From Cyanobacteria bacterium UBA11153 (lineage in GTDB: Bacteria > Cyanobacteriota > Cyanobacteriia > Cyanobacteriales > Coleofasciculaceae): 16,875 nt of DNA. The notes under the pieces are model-generated. The model saw nothing but the letters and a program-made list of their open reading frames with translations, had not been told where the DNA came from and did not search any database. The stretch spans positions 29,647 to 46,521 of the forward strand of contig DOIX01000342.1 of NCBI GenBank assembly GCA_003511885.1, read 5' to 3'. Positions within the stretch are counted from its first letter, which is position 1. Every line of letters begins with the position of its first letter. The position numbers and the translations under genes are program-made. Shown piece by piece: positions 1 to 6,811 of the stretch.

Positions 1-375
1 GGGTGTAGGGTGTGGGGATATACAAATTAAATGCGTAGCAGCTTAACAGGTTGTGCTGACTGGATTAACCCGAGGATATTCTCCGATGGGGGCGATTGCT
101 CTAATTTTGTGCGATCGCACAAAATTAGCTAAAATAGTCATAGCCATAACGACTTTGACTTATTGAGACCAAAATGGCAGCGAAATTGCCTGCCGAGGAG
201 GAAGCATCCCCTGAAGGTAAATTTGTCGTGCGGGCAAGATGCCCGTCACAGAAACACCAAAGCAAGATGCTCCCACTCGTAGATTTGCCGAATTGGGATG
301 CTCCCGCTGAGGATGTTAGCTGGACTTCCAGACTAAATTAAGGTTAACTATTTAAGATTAGAGGGAATCGATGAC
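1..375. other. Gene-free leader with repeats and palindromes
   Basis: No convincing gene lies here. The first 14 bases are two copies of a GGGTGT(A/G) heptamer, probably the edge of a short tandem repeat. A perfect 28-bp palindrome sits at 101-128 (separate entry). Around 231-247 there is a compact hairpin (GGGCA-AGA-TGCCC) of a type scattered between cyanobacterial genes, and TGCTCCC recurs near 268 and 300. A 55-codon open frame (174-341) crosses these repeats but has no good ribosome binding site and I do not call it. GAGGGA at 361-366 is the likely ribosome binding site of the gene starting at 376. Confidence 0.5.
101..128. repeat. Perfect 28-bp palindrome centred on HIP1
   Basis: The left arm CTAATTTTGTGCGA is followed immediately by its exact reverse complement. 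The centre is GCGATCGC (111-118), the cyanobacterial HIP1 octamer. As RNA it could form a stem of about 12 bp with a GAUC loop. No U-tract follows on either strand, so an intrinsic terminator is doubtful. It could be a dimeric protein-binding site or a mobile palindromic repeat. Confidence 0.7.
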
Positions 376-921
376 ATGGTGAAAATAGTTGGCATAGCCG
401 GGAGTTTACGACCTAAATCTTATAGCCATCAGGCATTAGCTTCAGCAACTCAGCGACTCGAAGCTTTAGGTGCGTCAGTGGAAGTATTAGACTTGCGTCA
501 GATGCAGTTACCGTTTTGTATCGGCAGCGATGATTATCCCGGTTATCCTGATGTGGTGCGCTTGCGGGAAACTGTCCAAGCAGCAGATGGCTTAGTTTTG
601 GTTTCTCCAGAATATCATGGCAGCCTCAGTGGGGTGATGAAAAATGCCCTAGATTTGATGACTTTTGACCATTTATCAGGAAAAGTGACGGGATTGATTA
701 GTATTTTAGGGGGTCAGCATAATAGTAATGCTTTAAATGATTTACGGATAATTATGCGTTGGGTTCATGCTTGGGTGATTCCGGAACAAATTGCTATTGG
801 TCAAGCTTGGCAGGTATTTGGTCAGGATGGTAAACTTTTAGATGAAAAATTGTCAAAGCGATTCGATCAGTTTGCAGAAAGTTTAGTGGAAAACACTCGC
901 AAGTTACGCGGTGTTTTATAG
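376..921 (+). CDS. NAD(P)H-dependent FMN reductase (flavodoxin-like fold)
   Basis: A 181-residue protein of the NADPH-dependent FMN reductase family (ChrR/YieF/azoreductase type). These small cytosolic flavoproteins reduce quinones, chromate, azo dyes or other acceptors using FMN. The N-terminal beta strand VKIVGIAGS leads into the FMN phosphate-binding loop GSLRPKSYS (residues 9-17). The second FMN-contact segment SPEYHGSLSGVMKNALD (77-93) is the family signature, and the GGQ turn at 112-114 fits the third flavin loop. Length is normal. The ATG at 376 is supported by GAGGGA nine bases upstream. The physiological substrate cannot be told from sequence. It is transcribed alone and converges on hsp20, with a palindromic terminator-like element between the two stop codons. 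Confidence 0.9.
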   Translation: MVKIVGIAGSLRPKSYSHQALASATQRLEALGASVEVLDLRQMQLPFCIGSDDYPGYPDVVRLRETVQAADGLVLVSPEYHGSLSGVMKNALDLMTFDHLSGKVTGLISILGGQHNSNALNDLRIIMRWVHAWVIPEQIAIGQAWQVFGQDGKLLDEKLSKRFDQFAESLVENTRKLRGVL

Positions 922-955
922 GTTAGTAGTAGGCGCTTAAGCGCCTACTACTAAC
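922..955. terminator. 34-bp perfect palindrome between convergent genes
   Basis: GTTAGTAGTAGGCGCTT is followed immediately by its exact reverse complement, giving 17+17 bases. It starts right after the FMN-reductase stop codon (919-921) and ends two bases before the hsp20 stop codon (958-960, minus strand). The position suggests a bidirectional terminator or 3'-end stabiliser shared by both transcripts. Neither strand has a real U-tract, so it may not be a classical intrinsic terminator. The core GTAGGCGCTTAAGCGCCTAC resembles interspersed palindromes seen in filamentous cyanobacteria (from memory). Confidence 0.6.
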
Positions 956-957
956 AT

Positions 958-1410
958 CTAAGCAGCGGCTTGATTGATACTAACTTTCACAACCTTACTC
1001 TCTTCCTCTACCATCTTGGGTAGTCTCAAATTCAAAATTCCATCTTTGTACTCCGCCTCAACCTTAGTATGTTGAATTTTGGAGGGTAGGGAAATGACGC
1101 GGTGGAATTTGCCGTATTGGAATTCGCTCTTAGTTACGCCTTTTTCCTCAGACTTGGTTTCCGATTTGCGATCCCCGCTAATAGACACAGACTCCTCAGT
1201 TACTTGCACATCTAAGTCTTTGGCCTCCATTCCCGGCACTTCCAGTTTCAGATTAATCGCATCTGGAGTTTCTTGGATTTCGGCTGCAGGAATTCTAGAG
1301 AAACTCTTTTTCAAACTATTGTTTGGTACTAGCACTTCATCAAATAAACTATTGAGTTGGTGTTGTAGGGTGTCGATTTCTTGCCAGGGATTCCAACGAA
1401 CTAATACCAT
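958..1410 (-). CDS. Small heat-shock protein, Hsp20/alpha-crystallin family
   Basis: An ATP-independent holdase chaperone of the HspA (Hsp17) type, which in cyanobacteria binds unfolding proteins and thylakoid membranes under heat or light stress. The N-terminal VLVRWNPWQEIDTLQHQLN segment is the usual cyanobacterial HspA opening. The alpha-crystallin domain runs from about IPAAEIQETPDAINLKLEVPG to DGILNLRLPK, and a short tail carries an IxI-like V-S-I motif for oligomer assembly. I chose the ATG at 1410 (150 residues) over a TTG three codons upstream: AAGGAG (complement of 1422-1427) lies 11 bases before the ATG but only 2 before the TTG, and family members begin with M-x-LVRW. No CIRCE element is visible upstream. 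Confidence 0.93.
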   Translation of the reverse strand: MVLVRWNPWQEIDTLQHQLNSLFDEVLVPNNSLKKSFSRIPAAEIQETPDAINLKLEVPGMEAKDLDVQVTEESVSISGDRKSETKSEEKGVTKSEFQYGKFHRVISLPSKIQHTKVEAEYKDGILNLRLPKMVEEESKVVKVSINQAAA

Positions 1411-1769
1411 ATCTTTCAAGGCTCCTTAATTGTTTGTTTTGGTTTTTTGCGTTTCTTGATTTTTATAGTAGGCAAAATAATCGGGACTGTAAATTCGGTT
1501 ATAACTACTAAGTCACTGATGATTACCGAACTAAATAATCATTTATTTGTGCAGTAGGGTAAACTGAATAATTTTGGTTCGGTTAACTAGATCTAGCGTT
1601 AAAAGATCCACATTTACCTATCCCCTTTTTGTTTGGTGCAGATAGAATTGCCTATCGGAGATTACAAAGTAATGTTCCAGGTGTATTCGAGGGAAATTGG
1701 TAATTTCGGTTATACTTTATAACTCTAAGTTAGAATAGTTTTATATCTAATTATTTAGGAGGCACGATT
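1411..1769. promoter_or_regulatory. Divergent intergenic region between hsp20 and Uma2 gene 1
   Basis: A 359-bp AT-rich region that must hold the promoters of hsp20 (leftward) and the first Uma2 gene (rightward). An imperfect inverted repeat has arms ACCGAAC (about 1525) and GTTCGGT (about 1579). Near the Uma2 gene, TATACTTTATAAC (about 1713) is a plausible -10 area but lacks a convincing -35. TTAGGAGG at 1755-1762 is an unusually strong ribosome binding site. No gene or CIRCE box seen. Confidence 0.4.
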
Positions 1770-2381
1770 GTGGTAATTGCCCAAACTAGCCCGCCAAACC
1801 TTACCTCAGATACGACAAAGACTCGTCTGACATTAGATGAGTATCGGGAGATTGAAGAAACGGCTGAGGAACGCCATGAATACCGCAATGGAGAGATAAT
1901 TACTATGCCTGGAGGTTCCCCCGCCCACAGCCGCATCGCCGTAGACATTACTACTTTTCTCAATATTAATCTCCGAGATACGAACTTTCAAACCTATAAT
2001 AGCGATTTGCGTATCTGGATTCCTAGCTTCAATCACGGAACTTATGCTGACGTTTTCGTAATTGATGGAGAACCAGAATTTAATGGCAATCGTAATGACG
2101 AAATTCTCAATCCTCTTCTTATTGTTGAAGTTTTATCTCCCTCTACTGAAGCTTACGATAGAGGTGAAAAATTCAGAAAATATCGCTCTATTCCTAGCTT
2201 TTGTGAATATCTAATTGTCAGCCAAACTGAACCATATATTGAACAATATCATAACTTAGAACCGAACAGTAAAGATCGCTGGGAATGGCAAGTTCACGAT
2301 GGTTTAGATCGATCGATTATTCTGCACAGTTTAAATGTAGAAATTCCTCTGTATGAAATCTATCGCCGGATTAATTTTTAA
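1770..2381 (+). CDS. Uma2 family (DUF820) putative endonuclease, copy 1
   Basis: A 203-residue Uma2/DUF820 protein. The family has a restriction-endonuclease-like PD-(D/E)XK fold and is greatly expanded in cyanobacteria; cellular function is mostly unknown. The order of family motifs is complete: ERHEYRNGEIITMPGGS (35-50), the conserved His in HSRIA (53), the acidic residue in YADVFV (D94), then LIVEVLSPSTEAYDRGEKFRKY (E120, D130, K134). The GTG at 1770 is chosen because TTAGGAGG ends seven bases upstream. An 11-residue insertion-like loop around NGNRNDEILN precedes the catalytic strand. It faces away from hsp20 and converges on copy 2. It is clearly more distant from copies 2 and 3 than they are from each other. 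Confidence 0.88.
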   Translation: MVIAQTSPPNLTSDTTKTRLTLDEYREIEETAEERHEYRNGEIITMPGGSPAHSRIAVDITTFLNINLRDTNFQTYNSDLRIWIPSFNHGTYADVFVIDGEPEFNGNRNDEILNPLLIVEVLSPSTEAYDRGEKFRKYRSIPSFCEYLIVSQTEPYIEQYHNLEPNSKDRWEWQVHDGLDRSIILHSLNVEIPLYEIYRRINF

Positions 2382-2529
2382 TCGCGTTATCAAGATGGGG
2401 TATATTTAGCGATTCAGTAAACTAACTTGCCACATATTATTTTTCTTCGTAAAAATCCCTATACTATTGCCCAAATTATCAATTCTAATTTTTTGGTTAA
2501 TCCAGTCCTGTCAGAAGAATAACTATAAG

Positions 2530-3099
2530 TTATCTGCCTTGGAGAATTTGAGCCGCAGTTAGTGTCAGATTACCCAAAATCGGAGAAACAATAGTATTAT
2601 CACCTTGATAGACTTTTTCCTCATATAATCCTTCTACCCACTCTAATATTGTCACCTGTTGCAATATCGGATCGACAATCCAATATTCGGCAATGCCTCT
2701 CGCCCCATATTCACTTCTTTTATAGCGATAGTCGCGCTTTTCTTGATTGGGGCTGACTACTTCTACTACTAACAAAGGTGGTGGCATATCCATTAAGACA
2801 ATGGAGCGAGATGCTCCTTCCAAAACTACAGCCAACTCTTCAGATAATATCATCAAATCTGGCACTCGCACCGAAGCCTGCACACCACTTACTACCACCT
2901 CAGTTTTCATTGTGAGTCGGTGCGAAGGAATTCCCAACTGAAGAAAATAGGCAAACAAAAATGTGGCAATTCGACGATTGATTTCGCTTTCAGCAGGCAT
3001 TTTGATAAGTTCTCCGTTTTCTAATTCATAACTGGTATCAGTGCCATCGTTGTAGTTGAGAAATTCTGCTAGTGTCATTTTCACTGCTGTAACTGTCAT
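2530..3099 (-). CDS. Uma2 family putative endonuclease, tandem duplicate (downstream copy)
   Basis: 189 residues. The N-terminal element MTLAEFLNYNDGTDTSYELENGELIKMP, the acidic residue in VPDLMIL (D81) and VVEVVSPNQEKRDYRYKRSEY (E113, D123, K127) are the Uma2 core in the right order. The usual SPST signature is SPNQ here. By my alignment it shares 158 of 189 residues (about 84%) with the gene just upstream on the same strand (3141-3710). Residues 93-141 are identical, while 23 of the 31 differences fall between 36 and 92. GAGGAGG (complement of 3107-3113) seven bases before the ATG is a strong ribosome binding site. The 41-bp gap suggests co-transcription with its twin. Confidence 0.88.
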   Translation of the reverse strand: MTVTAVKMTLAEFLNYNDGTDTSYELENGELIKMPAESEINRRIATFLFAYFLQLGIPSHRLTMKTEVVVSGVQASVRVPDLMILSEELAVVLEGASRSIVLMDMPPPLLVVEVVSPNQEKRDYRYKRSEYGARGIAEYWIVDPILQQVTILEWVEGLYEEKVYQGDNTIVSPILGNLTLTAAQILQGR

Positions 3100-3140
3100 C
3101 GCCGTACCTCCTCTTGCTGTAAAGTTGATTATTTATTAAG

Positions 3141-3710
3141 CTATCTGCTTTGGAGAAGTTGAGCCACAGTTAGTGTCAGATTACCTAATATTGGAGAAAC
3201 AATAGTATTATCCCCTTTATATACCTTTTCTTCATATAATCCTTCTACCCACTCTAATACCGTCACCTGTTGCAATATTGGATCAATAATCCAATATTCG
3301 GCAATTCCCCTTGCCCCATATTCACTTCTTTTATATCGATAATCTCGCTTTTCTTGATTGGGGCTGACTACTTCTACTACTAACAATGGTGGTGGCATAT
3401 CCATTAATACAATCGAGCGAGATGCTCCTTCTAAAGCCACAGCTAACTCTTCAGATAAGACTACCAAATCCGGTAAACGAACAGATGCACTAGCACTGCT
3501 GACAGCTAACTCTATACCAATTCTCAGCCGATAGCTGGGAATTCCCAGTTGGCTCAAATATATGAGCAGAAACATAGCAATTCTCTGATTTAGATCGCTT
3601 TCAGATGGCATTTTAATAAGTTCCCCATTTTCTAATTCATACTTGGTATCAGTACCATCGTCGTAGTTGAGAAATTCTGCCAGGGTCATTTTCACTGCTG
3701 TCACAGTCAT
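3141..3710 (-). CDS. Uma2 family putative endonuclease, tandem duplicate (upstream copy)
   Basis: 189 residues, the first gene of the tandem pair. It has the same Uma2 core (D81 in LPDLVVL, E113 in VVEVVSP, D123, K127 and the AEYWIIDP strand) as its neighbour and the same SPNQ variant. The ATG at 3710 is preceded by GGGAG eight bases upstream. The two copies keep near-identical catalytic and C-terminal parts but differ in the helix and strand region 36-92. That fits either relaxed or diversifying change in one segment, or gene conversion that homogenised the rest. Substrate and role are unknown. Confidence 0.88.
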   Translation of the reverse strand: MTVTAVKMTLAEFLNYDDGTDTKYELENGELIKMPSESDLNQRIAMFLLIYLSQLGIPSYRLRIGIELAVSSASASVRLPDLVVLSEELAVALEGASRSIVLMDMPPPLLVVEVVSPNQEKRDYRYKRSEYGARGIAEYWIIDPILQQVTVLEWVEGLYEEKVYKGDNTIVSPILGNLTLTVAQLLQSR

Positions 3711-4094
3711 CCTCTTATCTCCCGTACAGTAACTATATTAATATTATACTCATAGATCCTCTTTTCCAACTGAGAAAATATAGCCCAACCTACTGAATAA
3801 GTCAGCCATATTGCCTGTCAAGTAGACCTGAGTTCGACGCAAGAGCGGAAGCTGAAAGCCAGTAAACAAAAGCTTTACAGCATTTTAAAATCAAATCTCT
3901 TAGGCAAGAAATCGATATTACGAGCGAAATTTTGGTAACTATCATGAAAAAAGTCAAGGGAAAACACCGAACTCCGAACTCCGAACTCAGGTCAAGTAGA
4001 TTTCTATTTCATCTATCGATTTGTAGAATCGGATTTGATTTAGCCAGAAAAATAAGGCGATGCCTCTGGCGAGATTTGCGATCGCATTATTTCC
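3711..4094. other. Gene-free region with CCGAACT heptamer repeats
   Basis: A 384-bp spacer between two minus-strand Uma2 genes. It holds three perfect tandem copies of CCGAACT (3967-3987), a typical cyanobacterial short tandem heptamer, and a HIP1 octamer at 4078-4085. The promoter of the tandem Uma2 pair should lie in the AT-rich stretch just after 3723. Open frames crossing this region are short and lack ribosome binding sites. I see no RNA gene. Confidence 0.4.
3967..3987. repeat. Short tandem heptamer repeat (CCGAACT)x3
   Basis: Three exact consecutive copies of CCGAACT followed by a partial one. Heptameric short tandemly repeated repetitive (STRR) sequences are a known feature of filamentous cyanobacterial intergenic DNA. 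Confidence 0.75.
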
Positions 4095-4676
4095 TTAATT
4101 GTTTGCAGCTTCTACTTCAAACTCCACTTGTCGATACAAATCGCTAATTGCAATTTCCACATTCACCGATTCTAGCTGCAAGCTTTCACCCAAACCATAC
4201 TCCGATAGCACCCATTTCCCCTGTTGGTTACGCCGAAATACTTCCACTCCTGGTTGTTCAACTTGGACTAACACGTATTCTTGCAGTGTGGCAAATCTTC
4301 GGTATTTAGCAAACTTTGTACCTCTATCAATTGCTTCAGTAGAAGGCGATAAAACTTCGATAATTAAGCAGGGAAATTGCACTAATTGTGGATCTCGATC
4401 CCGTTCATCGCAAGTCACTACTACATCCGGATAAAAATACTTTCGTCCCGGTTCCACCTGCGCTTTTACATCTACAATGTAAACTTCACAGGGGCAATCG
4501 GCAAGGGCATCATCTAGAAGCTTGAAGAAATTTCCGGAAACTCGATTGTGATTGCGGGTTCCGCCACTCATAGCTACTACTTCGCCATCCCAAAATTCGT
4601 AGCGTTGCTGTTGGGTGGGTTCCCACGCCAGGTATTCCTCTGCTGTCATTAATAAGCGATCTGATAAAGCAACCAT
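4095..4676 (-). CDS. Uma2 family (DUF820) putative endonuclease, copy 4
   Basis: 193 residues. Family motifs in order: MTAEEYLAWEPTQQQRYEFWDGE (10-32), GGTRNHNRVSGN with the conserved His (43), D84 in YFYPDVVVTCD, then LIIEVLSPSTEAIDRGTKFAKYR (E107, D117, K121). This is the canonical Uma2 version with an intact SPST signature, closer in motif style to the 1770 gene than to the tandem pair. The start is the ATG at 4676, followed by VALSDRLLMT. No strong ribosome binding site is visible before it. An upstream in-register hairpin (CTATC/GATAG near 4698-4714) could mark its leader. Confidence 0.88.
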   Translation of the reverse strand: MVALSDRLLMTAEEYLAWEPTQQQRYEFWDGEVVAMSGGTRNHNRVSGNFFKLLDDALADCPCEVYIVDVKAQVEPGRKYFYPDVVVTCDERDRDPQLVQFPCLIIEVLSPSTEAIDRGTKFAKYRRFATLQEYVLVQVEQPGVEVFRRNQQGKWVLSEYGLGESLQLESVNVEIAISDLYRQVEFEVEAANN

Positions 4677-4804
4677 AGTTAGATCGGGGCATAGTCTATC
4701 TTTCTAGGATAGCTAAAAGATCGCAATTGCCTGCGGTATCAGCAAAGCTAATTCCTACTTCAGGCAATCGAGAGTAACCTTGTCGCCATATACAGCTTGG
4801 AATC

Positions 4805-4824
4805 CCCCTCCATTTATGGAGGGG
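4805..4824. terminator. Stem-loop downstream of phoD
   Basis: CCCCTCCA and TGGAGGGG form an 8-bp GC-rich stem around a TTTA loop, five bases after the phoD stop on its strand. A strong hairpin here suits a terminator or 3' barrier, but no U-tract follows on the minus strand. Confidence 0.45.
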
Positions 4825-4828
4825 AGAG

Positions 4829-6529
4829 TCAAGCATCTGTGATGTCTTCTATTAAAACGCGATCGCGCGGTACTCGAAAAACTTTAAGAGTTGAGAGATT
4901 TCCCTGTGATGTGGTAATATCACTAACGGCTTTCAAGGTGCAAGTTAATGCTTTTGGTGTTACTTCAACTAGGTTGTAACCGTGGGCTGTTGAGTTAAAG
5001 TATTGAATGTGGGGATTGCTATCTTTGAGCATTTGAGTCATCATTTCAATTGGTGGATGACTTAACTCTTGTGGACTTGAACTATGAGTCTCTGCAAAGT
5101 TGGAGGAAGCAGTCGATCCCACGAGAAACTCTACTCCGATTGGCTCATCTTCTGGATCGTCAAAGTTTATTTTTTGATAGCCAGTAACAAAGGTGTGGAA
5201 ATCTCCGGTAATGGTGACAAAGTTTTTCACCCCAGCTTCTTTGATGGTGCTAAATAATAAAGATCTCTCCGCCGGATAACCATCCCATTGATCTAAGGAT
5301 ACAAATAACTCTGGGCTTGATTCTCCTACAAGCTTCGTAGCAAATTCTGATAAGTATTTCAGTTGCATAGTCATAACTTCGTTCCCCCAGATTTTCCAGG
5401 TGGCAGGAGAATTGATGATTGTATCGCAGAACCACTGTCGTTGTGCATTGCCCAGCATACTTCGGTTTGGAGCCTTCCGTTCCACAGAGTCTGCTACCAT
5501 ATATCGCTGTTGTTTCAGATATTGTTGTTGCTGTGCCTCAAGATTGTCATAAGGAGGACCATCCCGATAGAGGCGTTGATCCGTCATGATTAGTTCTAGC
5601 AGATTGCCAATTTTGAAGGTGCGATAGATTTGCAGGGCACTGAGGGGATGTTTGTCAGGCTCGAAAGTAATCCTGGTGGGGGTGTATTCAGCCCATGCCT
5701 GACTTGCCCACTGCCGAAGCTTTGCTTTATAGAATGGAACTTGTTCTGGGGTATTTGTACCGAAGTTATCACCAGCAAATTCATGATCGTCCCAAATACT
5801 GATGAAGGCAAAATTTTCCCGCAGCTTTTGTAAATCGCGATCGCTTTTGTAGGTTTGATAGAGGAATCGATAGTCTTGAAGGCTACTTGCAACTGCTTGA
5901 CCGCTAGGTAGCTGAATCGGACGGATACCACGTTGGAAGCTGGGGTCTCCCACGCTCTCATATATATAATCGCCCAAAAATACGACAAAATCAATATCTT
6001 CTTCTGCTAAAAAGCGATGGCTGTTGTAGTAGCCGTTAGTGTAATCTTGGCAACTGACGTAAGCAAAGCGAACTTTATTTACCTCCATGTTAGGATCGGG
6101 TAAAGTCTTAAAACGACCTCTTCTACTGGCTGTTCCTTGGCAAATGAATCGATAGTAGTAGGTGGTAAAAGGTTGGAGACGGGGGGAATCAACATGAACT
6201 TTAACAGTGTAATCCTTCGAGCCATCTGTTTGTGCTACACCGCGTAATGCGATCTCGTTAAACTCAGAATCTCTAGCAATCTCAAAACCTAATTCAATTA
6301 AACCTTGTTGTGGCGAAACTACGCGAGTCCAAAGAGTAATTCCCTGGGGCTGGGGATCTCCTGATGCCACACTCTGTGGAAAAATAGATGAGCTAGCAGT
6401 GGCAGATTTTACAGCAAATAACTCTTTAATTTTTTCTTCACTTCTGACCAATTGTTTTGGCAGTTTATCATCAGGCCAAATGATAAAACCCATTGCTAGC
6501 GAGTAATTGAGAAATGTTCGTCTGTCCAT
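4829..6529 (-). CDS. phoD: PhoD-like alkaline phosphatase/phosphodiesterase
   Basis: A 566-residue PhoD-family metallophosphoesterase. PhoD enzymes hydrolyse phosphomono- and diesters outside the cytoplasm and carry iron and calcium in the active site. The N-terminal PhoD domain begins at ASGDPQPQGITLWTRV (55-70). The catalytic domain shows YVSCQDYTNGYYN (metal-ligand Cys160), FLGDYIYE (D187), SIWDDHEFAGDN (244-255), MLGNAQRQWF and TGDFHTF. The start RRTFLNYSLAMGFIIW has the twin arginines of a Tat signal, but its hydrophobic stretch is short and no clear cleavage motif follows, so it may be a membrane anchor or a weak signal. TATAAT (complement of 6541-6546) lies close upstream. I see no convincing Pho-box array. 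It stands alone, 282 bp from the transporter gene. Confidence 0.9.
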   Translation of the reverse strand: MDRRTFLNYSLAMGFIIWPDDKLPKQLVRSEEKIKELFAVKSATASSSIFPQSVASGDPQPQGITLWTRVVSPQQGLIELGFEIARDSEFNEIALRGVAQTDGSKDYTVKVHVDSPRLQPFTTYYYRFICQGTASRRGRFKTLPDPNMEVNKVRFAYVSCQDYTNGYYNSHRFLAEEDIDFVVFLGDYIYESVGDPSFQRGIRPIQLPSGQAVASSLQDYRFLYQTYKSDRDLQKLRENFAFISIWDDHEFAGDNFGTNTPEQVPFYKAKLRQWASQAWAEYTPTRITFEPDKHPLSALQIYRTFKIGNLLELIMTDQRLYRDGPPYDNLEAQQQQYLKQQRYMVADSVERKAPNRSMLGNAQRQWFCDTIINSPATWKIWGNEVMTMQLKYLSEFATKLVGESSPELFVSLDQWDGYPAERSLLFSTIKEAGVKNFVTITGDFHTFVTGYQKINFDDPEDEPIGVEFLVGSTASSNFAETHSSSPQELSHPPIEMMTQMLKDSNPHIQYFNSTAHGYNLVEVTPKALTCTLKAVSDITTSQGNLSTLKVFRVPRDRVLIEDITDA

Positions 6530-6540
6530 TTGCTTATCTT

Positions 6541-6546
6541 ATTATA
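6541..6546 (-). promoter_or_regulatory. Candidate -10 element of phoD
   Basis: A perfect TATAAT on the minus strand ends 11 bases before the phoD ATG. There is no good TTGACA at 17 bp upstream, so an activator would be needed. The implied leader is only a few bases long, which makes this tentative. Confidence 0.35.
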
Positions 6547-6567
6547 CTGACTTCATTTGCTAATGCG

Positions 6568-6621
6568 ATTCTCAGAAGGGGCTTTGACAAGAGGCTGCCA
6601 TCCCCTTTTTAATCTGAGAAT
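6568..6621. repeat. 54-bp imperfect inverted repeat upstream of phoD
   Basis: Arms ATTCTCAGA (6568-6576) and TCTGAGAAT (6613-6621) match perfectly, and inside them AGGGG (6577-6581) pairs with CCCCT (6602-6606). It lies just upstream of the candidate phoD -10 and downstream of the EamA gene on the same strand. It could end the upstream transcript or act as an operator for phoD. No T-run follows. Confidence 0.5.
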
Positions 6622-6726
6622 GTTCTAACTAACCCAAGTTGTTAGTTATCAGCCACTCAGGAGCGAAAATAGCTAACAGCTAATTGCTAATTGTCAATTA
6701 TGAAAAATATTATCTCGCTCTTATGT

Positions 6727-6761
6727 GATTAGCGATTAGCGATTAGCGATTAGCAATTAGC
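6727..6761. repeat. Short tandem heptamer repeat (GATTAGC)x4 plus one variant
   Basis: Four perfect copies of GATTAGC (6727-6754) followed by AATTAGC (6755-6761). Degenerate relatives such as GCTAATT and AGCTAAC flank it on both sides (6670-6700 and 6777-6805), so most of the 282-bp gap between the transporter gene and phoD is built of this repeat type. Confidence 0.8.
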
Positions 6762-6811
6762 AGCCCTCACAAGGTAACTAGCAACTTACGTTAACTAGCG
6801 ATTGCTATCTT

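Noticed and set aside
174..341. 55-codon open frame upstream of the FMN reductase
   Set aside because: It runs through dispersed hairpin repeats, has no ribosome binding site and shows no recognisable domain; more likely chance.
1079..1429. 116-codon plus-strand frame overlapping hsp20
   Set aside because: Antisense shadow of a clear Hsp20 gene with no family features of its own.
1411..1500. CIRCE heat-shock operator before hsp20
   Set aside because: Searched by eye for TTAGCACTC-N9-GAGTGCTAA; not present.
3967..3987. CRISPR-like array
   Set aside because: The heptamers are directly contiguous without spacers; the same applies to 6727-6761 and 15391-15418.
6530..6811. Pho box upstream of phoD
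   Set aside because: No tandem CTTAACCT-like octamers were found; the region is dominated by the inverted repeat and heptamer tract.
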